Positions 17,323 through 24,955 of a stretch of 64,000 bases of DNA are shown here, piece by piece (within the stretch, counting starts at the first letter, position 1; every line of letters starts with the position of its first letter). The notes beneath the pieces are model-generated. The model did no database searches. It was given only the letters and a program-made list of their open reading frames with translations, and was not told where the DNA came from. Source of the stretch: Neolewinella xylanilytica (GTDB taxonomy: Bacteria > Bacteroidota > Bacteroidia > Chitinophagales > Saprospiraceae); assembly GCF_002934605.1 (NCBI RefSeq), contig NZ_PTJC01000006.1, forward strand, positions 372,001-436,000, in the 5' to 3' direction. Both the position numbers and the translations under genes were made by a program.

Positions 17323-18924
17323 ATGACAAAAAGATTTACCCTGTTGCTAGGGCTGGCACTCTGTGGTGGCCTCAGCGTAACTGCGCAGATGCGCTACGTG
17401 GACGACATGTTCGACGTAGCGGTTACTAAAGACGTCGTATACGGCAACAACATCAGCGTCCTTACGGGCACCCCCCAGGCAGTCGACCTTTTGACGGACG
17501 TCTACATCCCCGAAGCGGATACTGCAACTAGCCGACCCGCGGTTGTTCTGATGCACACTGGCAGCTTTCTGCCTCCCTACGTGAATGGTGGCGTGACGGG
17601 TGCCCGCACCGATAGTGCGGTAGTAGAAATAGCTACCCGCCTGGCTAGCCGTGGATACGTCGTTTTTCCGGCTACCTACCGTGCCGGGTGGAATCCCTTC
17701 GGTGACCAGGATACCCGCACGGGCACGCTGCTCAACGCGGCCTATAGAGGCGGACAGGATACGCACACGGCTATCCGCTGGTTGAAGAGTACAGTGGCCG
17801 AGGACAGTAACCCATATGGCATCGATACCACTAAGTTGGTAGTTTGGGGATTGGGAACCGGCGGATACAACGTACATACGGCGGCCTACCTGGATCGCTT
17901 CGAGGAGCTCCGGCAGGACAAGTGGATTAGCTCCGAAACCGGTAATATCTATGTTGACGAAGCCGCCAGCGGAGACCCGCTCGGATTGGTCGAAGCTCCG
18001 CTGAATACCCCAAATCACGTCGGTTACACGTCTAATTTCCAACTCGGTGTGAATATGGGCGGTGCCCTCGGAGATACGACCTGGATTGAGGGCAAGGATA
18101 CCGAGCCCGCACTCATTGGATTGCACGTCGTATCCGATCCCTTCGCTCCCTTTGCTAATGGCCCGGTAATTGTACCAACCACCCGTGAATTCGTAGTCAA
18201 TGTTCATGGTACGAACATAGCCGTCCGGGAAGCGAATGAGGCCGGAGGAAATGACGTAATGAGTACGGTAGCATATCCCGATAGCATCAACCCTTCGGTA
18301 TTTGGTCCCCTGGCGGCTTTCGTGAGCGCTAAAAATGCGCAGCTCAAGAATACCATGATTGATTACCAGGGACAAAATATTCCCCTGAGTCGCGATAACA
18401 TGTATCCCTTTATTTTACCGGGTCTTCAGGCTGGTCCCTGGGATTGGTACAGCAAACCGCAGTTGGATCAAACCATCGCGGCGATCAACGTGGACCGGGA
18501 TGAGGACTTTGACGCCGACGAATTGCATCAGAATAGCCTGATCACTAATCCCGATCTCAGCGAAGCAAAAAGCAATGCCTATATCGACACCACTATGGCT
18601 TTCTTCCTGCCCCATGCTTGTGAGGCCCTCGGTTTGGATTGCGCGCCTAGCATTACGGACGTGGAGGAACTCCTGGAATCGAATGTAGTTGGCCTTACCT
18701 TATCGCCAAACCCGGCGATGGACTACGTAAGATTGGAGACGGCGGAAGCTTATCCTATTCGGGATATCGTAGTGTATACCATTACAGGAACGCAAGTCGC
18801 CTATATTCCTTCGGTGAACCAGAGCTCTTACCGCTTGGATCGCGGCAATCTGCCTACCGGTCAGTACATCGTGCGCGTTAGGGTGGACGAGGGCATTACC
18901 GCCCGCAAGCTCTTCATCCGGTAA
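17323..18924 (+). CDS. T9SS-exported alpha/beta-hydrolase-fold protein (nucleophile Ser missing)
   Basis: A 533-residue secreted protein with signal peptide MTKRFTLLLGLALCGGLSVTAQ. Its carboxylesterase-like core runs to ~residue 440, and a type A T9SS sorting domain occupies about the last 75 residues (LSPNPAMDYVRLET ... LPTGQYIVRVRVDEG). The core has the fold's early features (VDLLTDVYIPEADTATSRPAVVLMH and an oxyanion-side HTG). The nucleophile elbow reads WGLGTGGYN, with Thr179 where GxSxG enzymes have Ser. It may be an inactive binder, or use Thr or another residue. It is probably cotranscribed with the TonB-dependent receptor. The start at 17323 avoids overlap with the receptor and gives the signal peptide. 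Confidence 0.8.
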   Translation: MTKRFTLLLGLALCGGLSVTAQMRYVDDMFDVAVTKDVVYGNNISVLTGTPQAVDLLTDVYIPEADTATSRPAVVLMHTGSFLPPYVNGGVTGARTDSAVVEIATRLASRGYVVFPATYRAGWNPFGDQDTRTGTLLNAAYRGGQDTHTAIRWLKSTVAEDSNPYGIDTTKLVVWGLGTGGYNVHTAAYLDRFEELRQDKWISSETGNIYVDEAASGDPLGLVEAPLNTPNHVGYTSNFQLGVNMGGALGDTTWIEGKDTEPALIGLHVVSDPFAPFANGPVIVPTTREFVVNVHGTNIAVREANEAGGNDVMSTVAYPDSINPSVFGPLAAFVSAKNAQLKNTMIDYQGQNIPLSRDNMYPFILPGLQAGPWDWYSKPQLDQTIAAINVDRDEDFDADELHQNSLITNPDLSEAKSNAYIDTTMAFFLPHACEALGLDCAPSITDVEELLESNVVGLTLSPNPAMDYVRLETAEAYPIRDIVVYTITGTQVAYIPSVNQSSYRLDRGNLPTGQYIVRVRVDEGITARKLFIR

Positions 18925-18948
18925 TCCATCCGGAAAAGCATCCAATGC

Positions 18949-18984
18949 AAAGACCCCGTCGGCCCCGCCCGGCGGGGTCTTTCT
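18949..18984. terminator. bidirectional intrinsic terminator
   Basis: AAAGACCCCG at 18949 pairs with CGGGGTCTTT ending near 18982 around a GC-rich loop. The stem is flanked by A-rich and T-rich sides, so it works on either strand. It lies 25 bp after the stop of the hydrolase-fold gene and at the end of the convergent barrel gene. Confidence 0.88.
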
Positions 18985-20023
18985 ATTTAATCAAATCCTT
19001 AGGTGGCGCCAAAAAGATCCCCGCCCGCACGAAGGGGCGGCTTCCCACGCTCGTTTCCAGATCCAGGTCGATGTCGTCGGCCGGGTTGAAGCGCGTCTGC
19101 CAGGGGATAAACACGCCGCCCTGGACGAAGGCCCACACCCAGGGGGCGAAGTTGTGCTCGTATTGCAGCATGGCCCGTACCCCGTTGTTGCGCAGGAAGT
19201 ACTGCTGGAGCTCTTCAAAGCCGCGGCCGTCGGTGTTCAGGGCGTAGTACTTACTGTCGAAAGTGGCGCCCAGGAGGAAGTTGTTAAGCAGGCGTTCGCC
19301 GACGTTGCGGCGCAGGTAGGCCTGGCCGGGGAGAGCCGTCTGGATACCCCAGCGGTCGTTCCAGGTGCGGTTATAGACGAAAAAAGGGAGGGCGATCTGC
19401 CGCGCCTTGTTGTTGCTGTAGGTGACGCCTACCGCCCACTCCTCGTCCATGCTCACCTTCTTACCGTAGATCACCGCGGCGCTGTACGTGCGGTACAGGC
19501 TGCCGAAGTCGATCAGGCCCTGGTAGTCGCCGTTGAGGGACATCCGGACCCGGCTGGACAGGTAGAAGCGGTCGTCGAAGCTGTAAGTAAAGTAGGCGGA
19601 GAGTTTATTCGCCTTCAGCCGTCGTTCGTCGAGGAGCTGAAAGAGCGTTTGCTCGTTCTCGTAGCCTTCGTAGGGGTTAGCGAAGAAATACTTCTCGGTG
19701 TCCCATTCGTAGCCCAGCAGCGCCTTGACCCGCGGCTTATTCAGTAGCGGGATCTTGAACTTGAAGGTGAATTGCTCGAGGTGGGTGACGTGCTGTTCGC
19801 CGCCGCCTATGGCATCCCCGCCGTTCCAGTAAAATTCCGGCTGGGTTTCGTAGCGGACGCTCAGGCCCCGGCTCTGACTGCGGTAGCGCGTACCGGGGCG
19901 CGACCAGACCGGCATATCGTCCGTAAGTGCCTCGATGTTTCCCTGTTCTAATTCGATTTGCGCGGACGCAGGTGCAACGATTACCAGGAAAAGGAATAGG
20001 AATTGGTAGGGGCGAATTTGCAT
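18983..20023 (-). CDS. predicted outer-membrane beta-barrel protein
   Basis: A 346-residue protein with a clear signal peptide (MQIRPYQFLFLFLVIVAPASAQ). The rest is amphipathic strands with aromatic girdles (RFYLSSRVRMSLNGDYQGL, AWAVGVTYSNNKARQIALPFF), which fits a monomeric outer-membrane barrel. It weakly resembles the DUF6268-type barrels of Bacteroidota, but I cannot confirm that family by eye. No enzymatic motif is visible. It ends inside the shared terminator and is transcribed toward the T9SS hydrolase-fold gene. Upstream it is divergent from the SAM hydrolase-like gene. Function is unknown. Confidence 0.65.
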   Translation of the reverse strand: MQIRPYQFLFLFLVIVAPASAQIELEQGNIEALTDDMPVWSRPGTRYRSQSRGLSVRYETQPEFYWNGGDAIGGGEQHVTHLEQFTFKFKIPLLNKPRVKALLGYEWDTEKYFFANPYEGYENEQTLFQLLDERRLKANKLSAYFTYSFDDRFYLSSRVRMSLNGDYQGLIDFGSLYRTYSAAVIYGKKVSMDEEWAVGVTYSNNKARQIALPFFVYNRTWNDRWGIQTALPGQAYLRRNVGERLLNNFLLGATFDSKYYALNTDGRGFEELQQYFLRNNGVRAMLQYEHNFAPWVWAFVQGGVFIPWQTRFNPADDIDLDLETSVGSRPFVRAGIFLAPPKDLIK

Positions 20024-20180
20024 GCGAATACCTAAGGTGTATATGCTTTGGATAATAGTCCTCGGGTCATAACCGGCTGTCGGGTAGGCGATGTTCGGTG
20101 AAGGGGGGGCGAGTGGGGGCGGACCGGTAGATAACGAACATTTGGCTGCGCTGCGCTTACTTTGTACAAATCTTAATCAC

Positions 20181-20972
20181 GTGGCCACCCCCGTCTTGCC
20201 CGTTCTGACCCTCACTACCGACTTTGGTCGGACCGACTTTCACCTTCCCCGACTCAAAGCGCGACTGTTGTCGGCTCAGCCCGGTTTGCCACTGGTTGAC
20301 ATCAGCCACGATATCCCTCCCTACGATATCGTAACGGCCGCCTTCGTGTTCAAAAAGGTCTGGCGGCACTTTCCGAAGGGCAGCATTCACCTGCTGCGGG
20401 TGTACGACTATTACCAGCCGAAGGGCCGCTTCCTGGCCGCCTTCCACGAGGGACACTACTTTATCGCACCGGACAACGGCATCTTCTCCCTGGTATTTGG
20501 GGAGATTCCCGACCAGACCTTCGTGCTCGACGGCTACGACGCCGATACACCGCTGAGCGAGATCTACGCCCGCGCCGTGGGGCACCTTACCCACCGTAAG
20601 CCCTTCCACGAGATCGGGGTGCCCTCGACCCGCTACACCGAGCGCCTGGCCTTTCATCCGGTGATCGGACCGAACTACATCCGGGGCGCCGTGGTCTTCG
20701 TCGACCGCTTCGACAACGTCACCACCAATATCACCCGGCAAATCTTCGAAAACGTCGGGGAGGGCCGGGGCTTCCAATTGCTCGTCAAACGCATGCCGCC
20801 CCTCGACGGGCTTAGTTTCGGCTACCACGACGTGCCGGAGGGGGAGGCCCTGTGTCGTTTTGATTCGGATGGCTACCTCGAAATCGCGGTGAATCTGGGA
20901 CGGGCGGCTACCTTACTCAGTATTGCCGTGGAGGATACGGTGCAGATCGAGTTTTTCTCTATTAGTTCATAA
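20181..20972 (+). CDS. SAM hydroxide adenosyltransferase (SAM hydrolase) family protein
   Basis: A 263-residue member of the DUF62/SAM hydrolase-chlorinase-fluorinase family, which splits SAM to adenosine and methionine using water. Signatures are LTLTTDFGRTDF at the N-terminus (Asp14 binds the ribose in relatives), LPLVDISHDIPPYD, FIAPDNGIFSLVF, and a late block with VVFVDRFDNVTTNI. The frame is open further upstream, but the family starts about ten residues before TTDFG, so the GTG at 20181 is the likely start. A TTACTTTG sequence lies 16 nt upstream (20157-20164). The gene is followed by a REP-like array rather than a partner. Its physiological role in most bacteria is unsettled. Confidence 0.85.
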   Translation: MATPVLPVLTLTTDFGRTDFHLPRLKARLLSAQPGLPLVDISHDIPPYDIVTAAFVFKKVWRHFPKGSIHLLRVYDYYQPKGRFLAAFHEGHYFIAPDNGIFSLVFGEIPDQTFVLDGYDADTPLSEIYARAVGHLTHRKPFHEIGVPSTRYTERLAFHPVIGPNYIRGAVVFVDRFDNVTTNITRQIFENVGEGRGFQLLVKRMPPLDGLSFGYHDVPEGEALCRFDSDGYLEIAVNLGRAATLLSIAVEDTVQIEFFSISS

Positions 20973-20973
20973 T

Positions 20974-21235
20974 GTCCCTTTCAGTGGACTGGCTACAAGA
21001 TCTCGGTCAAAGCCGTCGGTACGGCCACGTACGCGTAGCGTCCACTTCAGTGGACTAGCTGCCAGCAAGACGGAATACCCGCCTGCGCTTACCCAGTTGC
21101 ATGCAGCAGCTTGACGGCTAAAGCCGTCGCTACGTAGCGTCCACTTCAGTGGACTGGCTGCCAAAAAGTTAAAACACCCGTCAGCGCTTACCCCCCGCAC
21201 AAAGCAGCTAGACGGCTGAAGCCGTCGCTACGCGT
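20974..21235. repeat. REP-like palindrome array, three ~98-bp units
   Basis: Two palindrome types alternate. GTCCACTTCAGTGGAC occurs at 21040 and 21139, with a degenerate copy at 20974. GACGGCTAAAGCCGTC occurs at 21113, with variants at 21005 and 21211. Each unit has the first palindrome, then GGCTGCCA, ~50 variable bases, then the second palindrome and CGCTACG. The spacing is about 98 bp. This is the look of REP elements moved by Y1 (RAYT) transposases. No RAYT gene is in the window. The array starts right after the SAM hydrolase-like stop and ends in a broken gene. Confidence 0.75.
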
Positions 21236-21450
21236 GAAATCCGTCCACCGGCTTTTCATGTTACCGGCCAGGTGCTTCACGATTACGGCGATGCTGTTGG
21301 AGCGGGCGTCGTCGTCCGCGGTGAGTTCGTCGAAGGTTAGTTGCTCCATGGCCCGTTCGCCGAGGGTGCGGTAATAGGCGAATAGCTTTTTGTAGCTGGT
21401 CAGGAGGTCTTGGGGGAGGGGCGTGGTGAAGGGCTTGCGGGGGAAGGTTG
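21236..21450 (-). pseudogene. truncated DUF1572 (DinB-like) gene fragment
   Basis: On the minus strand, about 70 codons translate to a clear piece of the DUF1572 family, a DinB-related helical bundle. Visible blocks are LLTSYKKLFAYYRTLGERAM, then ARSNSIAVIVKHLAGNMKS and RWTDF. The full family is about 150 residues. Here the frame breaks at RWTDF, exactly where the REP-like array begins, and no start codon is found before the first conserved residues. Both ends are therefore lost. The remnant suggests the array grew into, or replaced, most of a once intact gene. Confidence 0.7.
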
Positions 21451-21498
21451 TTCCTGCGCTACGGCGCCCTACATCAATTAGTGAATGGGGGAATTAAC

Positions 21499-21618
21499 GA
21501 AGGACTGAATGCAGCGTGAATGCTCGCTTCGCTAGTGTGGCGCTCCGCCATCCGCCTGGCAAGGCTAGTCTGCCGGCGGGCTGCCCCGTGCGGTAGCCAT
21601 TCCCTAATCCAGTCCTTC
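21499..21618. repeat. intergenic inverted-repeat element with GCTCGCTTCGCT core
   Basis: GAAGGACTG at 21499-21507 is the reverse complement of CAGTCCTTC at 21610-21618. Between them is GCTCGCTTCGCTAGTGTGG, also seen between the second esterase gene and cysQ near 23269. Together with the DUF1572 remnant and the REP array, this accounts for the whole 660-bp gap between the SAM hydrolase-like and esterase genes. Confidence 0.5.
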
Positions 21619-21632
21619 AACAATTCAGCCCT

Positions 21633-22334
21633 TTAAATAAGGCTGACGTAATGGGGGAACATGTCAAGCCAGAGGGGCCAGTCGTGCTCGATGTCGCCGC
21701 GGACGTCCAGCCAGTGATCGATGCCCTTGCGGCGCAATTTCTCACTGAATTGGAGATTGGCATCGAGGCAGATGTCCCAGTTGCTGGTGCCCAGGACGAT
21801 TTTCATGTTCCAGAGGTGGGGATCGTTGGCGCCCCCGATAAAATCGGCGGGGTTGTTGAAATAGGCGTTATCGTCGTAGTAGCCCCGGAGGAAGGGTTTG
21901 ATGTCGAAGGCGCCGCTCATATTGAAGAGGTGGCTCACCATCTCGGGGTGGCGGAAGGCAAAATTGGTGGCACTAAAGCCCCCGAAGCTGATGCCGGCGC
22001 AGGCGATGCGGCCGCTACCGGTATTCCAGCGAATCTGGGGCACGAATTCGTCGGCGAGAAATTTGTCGTATTGAATATGCCGCTCCAGCCGGTGCCTGGG
22101 GTGAATGTTGGCGTACCAGCTGGCGTTGTTGATGCTATCGGGGCAAAATACCTGGATGAAACCGCGCTCGACGAACCACCGTACGGCTTCGATCATGCCG
22201 CGATCCTTGGCTTCGTAGTAGCTACCGAGGGTGGTGGGAAAAATCACTACCGGATACCCCCGGGTGCCGAAAGTGAGCACCTTGACGTTGTGGCCCAGGT
22301 GGTGAGAGTAAAACTCGGTGTACGTTTCGCGCAT
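21633..22334 (-). CDS. esterase, alpha/beta hydrolase (PF00756-type)
   Basis: A 233-residue cytoplasmic-looking hydrolase with no signal peptide. Features of the putative-esterase family are present: YPVVIFPTTLGSYYE near the N-terminus, the nucleophile elbow GISFGG (Ser116), and a late His in EHDWPLW as the likely catalytic His. Relatives are annotated as esterase family proteins or S-formylglutathione hydrolase-like enzymes. The substrate is unknown. The gene is divergent from a second, different esterase with only 61 bp between the two starts, so the pair may share control. Confidence 0.82.
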   Translation of the reverse strand: MRETYTEFYSHHLGHNVKVLTFGTRGYPVVIFPTTLGSYYEAKDRGMIEAVRWFVERGFIQVFCPDSINNASWYANIHPRHRLERHIQYDKFLADEFVPQIRWNTGSGRIACAGISFGGFSATNFAFRHPEMVSHLFNMSGAFDIKPFLRGYYDDNAYFNNPADFIGGANDPHLWNMKIVLGTSNWDICLDANLQFSEKLRRKGIDHWLDVRGDIEHDWPLWLDMFPHYVSLI

Positions 22335-22383
22335 GGGAGGGGGGAATCAGGGGCGTCAAGGTAGCAAACCGCGGTAATACGAC

Positions 22384-22391
22384 TACCTTTG
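22384..22391 (+). promoter_or_regulatory. TAnnTTTG (-7-like) box before the second esterase gene
   Basis: TACCTTTG matches the Bacteroidota -7 consensus exactly and is four bases before the GTG start at 22396. As with queA and lnt, this predicts a leaderless or nearly leaderless transcript. Confidence 0.45.
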
Positions 22392-22395
22392 GATC

Positions 22396-23235
22396 GTGAA
22401 ACCGGTAAACTATTTGCGGCAAATCGTGGGCAGCGTCTTCTCCCGGCGGAAAGGCCTGCTGCGCCGCGAGTACACCCTGTCCAGCAAACATCTGCAACGG
22501 GAGGTGCTGGTGACGATTTACCGCCCCGCCGTACCCCCCTGGCGCCTGCTCTCGCTGGTGGTGTTTAACGACGGCCAGGACTTGTCCCGCATGCAATTGG
22601 GCGAACGGCTCAAGCGGATGTACAAAACCAAACGGTTACCCCCAACGCTAGTAGTCGGTGTCCACGCCGCCAACCGGATGCGGGAATACGGTACGGCCAG
22701 TAAGCGCGATCACGCCGGAAACGGTGCCGCCGCGGCGGCCTATCAGCAATTTCTCATCGATGAACTCCTGCCCTGGTTGCAGGACCACAATAACATTTAC
22801 CACACCGCCGAACGACGGGCGATCGCCGGGTTCAGCCTGGGCGGACTGTCAGCCTTCGATACCGCCTGGAACCACCCCCGCGTCTTCCGGACGGCCGGGA
22901 TTTTCAGCGGCTCCCTCTGGTACCGAAGCAAAGCGTATACCCCCAAGCTTCCGGACGCCAACCGGATCGTGCACGACTACGTCCGCCGCCACCGCAAGGC
23001 CATCGCCAACCGCTTTTGGTTCATGGCCGGCACCGCCGACGAAACGGAAGACCGTAACCACAACGGCGTCATCGACTCCATCGACGATACGCTGCAGCTC
23101 ATGGCCCTGCTACAGGAAAAAGGCCTGCGTCCGGAGGAGGAGATGATGTACGTCGAGGTGGAAGGCGGGACCCACGACCCTGAAACCTGGGGTAAGGTGG
23201 TGGGGGATTTTTTAGAGTGGGCGGTCAAGGGGTAA
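22396..23235 (+). CDS. esterase, Fes/PF00756-like
   Basis: A 279-residue alpha/beta hydrolase of the putative-esterase family, which includes enterochelin esterase-like enzymes. The nucleophile elbow is AGFSLGG (Ser147). The acid and base are probably in the DETEDRNHNGVID and GGTHDPETW segments. The DRNHNGVID stretch (within residues 214-231) has the DxNxxG spacing of a calcium-binding loop. That is recurrent in this family and may position the acid residue. No signal peptide is seen. The start is GTG, chosen because the only in-frame ATG options lie well inside the fold. It is divergent from the esterase at 21.6-22.3 kb. The substrate is not known. Confidence 0.82.
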   Translation: MKPVNYLRQIVGSVFSRRKGLLRREYTLSSKHLQREVLVTIYRPAVPPWRLLSLVVFNDGQDLSRMQLGERLKRMYKTKRLPPTLVVGVHAANRMREYGTASKRDHAGNGAAAAAYQQFLIDELLPWLQDHNNIYHTAERRAIAGFSLGGLSAFDTAWNHPRVFRTAGIFSGSLWYRSKAYTPKLPDANRIVHDYVRRHRKAIANRFWFMAGTADETEDRNHNGVIDSIDDTLQLMALLQEKGLRPEEEMMYVEVEGGTHDPETWGKVVGDFLEWAVKG

Positions 23236-23325
23236 AGGGGTTGGGGGTAAAGGGATGAAGGGTGGCTCTGCTCGCTTCGCTCGTGCGGGGAATGCCTTGG
23301 CCCCCTAGCCCCTTAACCCCATAGC
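23236..23325. repeat. G-rich/C-rich inverted arms with GCTCGCTTCGCT core
   Basis: GGGGTTGGGGGTAAAGGG just after the esterase stop is partly complementary to GGCCCCCTAGCCCCTTAACC before cysQ. Between them is TGCTCGCTTCGCTCGTGCGG, close to the core at 21518. It looks like a second copy of the same mobile or amplified intergenic hairpin element. Confidence 0.45.
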
Positions 23326-23342
23326 TTCCTTACCTTAGCGCC

Positions 23343-24134
23343 ATGGAAATCAATTATCTCGAACTAGCCCGCGAAGTTGGGCAAATTACCCGCCGCGCCG
23401 GAGCGGAAATTCTGAAAATTTACGAATCCGACGATTTAGGCGTGGAGCAAAAGGCGGACGACAGCCCGCTCACCAAAGCCGACCGGGCCGCTAACGAGGT
23501 GATCGTGGCCGGCCTTAAGCAGCTGGAGCTGAAGGCACCAATCGTGTCGGAGGAAGGCAAGGACGTGCCCTTTTCCGAGCGGGAGCAGTATACCCGCTTC
23601 TGGTTGGTCGACCCCCTCGACGGCACGAAGGAATTTATCAAGCGCAACGGTGAGTTCACCGTCAATATCGCGCTCATCGAAAACGGGCGCCCCGTGCTCG
23701 GCGCGGTCTACGTTCCGGTGCCGGACGAGCTGTACTACGCGGCCGAAAACCAGGGGGCCTTTCAGGACGGTCAGGGGAAAATATCCGCCGCGACCTTCAC
23801 CATGCAGGACCCCGGCCTCAAGGTGATCGCCAGCCGTAGCCACCTCAACGACGAAACACAGGCCTTCATGGACAAGCTCACCGAGCCCGAGATCGTAAGC
23901 CGTGGCAGCTCCCTGAAGATCGTCGAGCTGGCTAAGGGGGCCGCTCACCTTTACCCCCGCCTCGCTCCTACCATGGAATGGGACACCGCCGCCGCCCACG
24001 CCGTACTCCTGGAAGCCGGTGGCCACCTGGTTGACGACGAAACGGGAAAGGAGCTCGTTTACAACAAACAAGTGCTGCGTAACCCTTATTTCGTAGCCTA
24101 CGGGGCCGTCAGCGAGGGGCAATTGTCCTGCTGA
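23343..24134 (+). CDS. cysQ: 3'(2'),5'-bisphosphate nucleotidase CysQ
   Basis: CysQ removes the 3'-phosphate from PAP or PAPS, recycling the by-product of sulfate activation and sulfotransfer. The 263-residue inositol-monophosphatase-fold protein has the metal-binding motifs in order: the Glu of VSEEGKD, DPLDGTKEF (D90, D93, T95) and WDTAAAHAVLLEAGG (D214). The start ATG at 23343 is preceded by TACCTTAG and four bases, a near-match to the -7/start arrangement of queA and lnt. The stop overlaps the next start (TGATG), so it is translationally coupled to the glycosyltransferase gene. Confidence 0.95.
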   Translation: MEINYLELAREVGQITRRAGAEILKIYESDDLGVEQKADDSPLTKADRAANEVIVAGLKQLELKAPIVSEEGKDVPFSEREQYTRFWLVDPLDGTKEFIKRNGEFTVNIALIENGRPVLGAVYVPVPDELYYAAENQGAFQDGQGKISAATFTMQDPGLKVIASRSHLNDETQAFMDKLTEPEIVSRGSSLKIVELAKGAAHLYPRLAPTMEWDTAAAHAVLLEAGGHLVDDETGKELVYNKQVLRNPYFVAYGAVSEGQLSC

Positions 24135-24904
24135 TGACCCCCCGGCCGTTCTCCATCATTTACACCACGTTCAACGAGGCGGACGTTATCGAACGCTCTC
24201 TCGCCAGTGTGGAAGGGTGGAGTGACGACCTACAGATCGTCGATAGCTTTAGTACCGACGGCACGGCGGAACTGCTGGCCGGCCGCCCGGACGTTCGGTT
24301 GGTGCAGCGGCCCTACAGCGGGCCTTCGGACCAGAAGAATTGGGCCATTGCCCGGGCGCGCCACGAGTGGATACTGCTGCTCGACGCCGACGAGCTCGTT
24401 ACCCCCGAGCTGCGGGAAGAAGTTGACGCCCTCCGCTCCGTCCCCGATCTACAAGACGCCTACTGGATTCGCCGCACCAACTTTTTCATGGGGCGGCGCA
24501 TCCGGTACAGCGGCTGGCGCAACGATCGCGTGGTGCGCTTTTTCCACCGCGACCGGGCGCGCTACAACGACCGTCAGGTGCACGAGGAGATCGAGGTAGC
24601 TGGCTTGCGTGTCGGCCAACTCAATGGCAGGCTCGAGCATTACACCTTCAAGAATCTCGACCACTTTCTGGATAAAACCAGACGGTACGCCCGTTGGAAG
24701 GCGGCAGACGCGGCTGACCGCACCCCGCGCATCAATCTGTTCCACCTGCTGGTCAAGCCGGGCTTCCGTTTTTTCAACCAGTACGTACTAAAAGGCGGCT
24801 TTCTGGACGGCCGGGAGGGCTTGGTCATTTGTTACGTGCTAGCCTACGGCGTCTTCCTCCGCTACGCCTATTTACTGGCCGAGCGGCGGAACCTACGGGC
24901 ATAA
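24134..24904 (+). CDS. family 2 glycosyltransferase, WaaE/KdtX-like
   Basis: A 256-residue GT-A-fold enzyme close to the LPS core beta-1,4-glucosyltransferases. Features are SIIYTTFNEADVIERSL at the N-terminus, the DSFSTDGT nucleotide-binding segment, the metal-binding LLLDADE motif, and the family-typical VHEEIEV and YTFKNLDHFLDKTRRYA blocks. A C-terminal hydrophobic helix (GLVICYVLAYGVFLRYAYLL) suggests membrane association. The likely job is adding a sugar to lipid-linked or lipopolysaccharide core glycans on the cytoplasmic side. It overlaps the cysQ stop by one base, so the two are coexpressed. The acceptor is unknown. Confidence 0.88.
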   Translation: MTPRPFSIIYTTFNEADVIERSLASVEGWSDDLQIVDSFSTDGTAELLAGRPDVRLVQRPYSGPSDQKNWAIARARHEWILLLDADELVTPELREEVDALRSVPDLQDAYWIRRTNFFMGRRIRYSGWRNDRVVRFFHRDRARYNDRQVHEEIEVAGLRVGQLNGRLEHYTFKNLDHFLDKTRRYARWKAADAADRTPRINLFHLLVKPGFRFFNQYVLKGGFLDGREGLVICYVLAYGVFLRYAYLLAERRNLRA

Positions 24905-24955
24905 TCCGTCCGCTTCCCGCGCTTTTCTCATATTTGTAGCCTTAAGTAACCCGTT

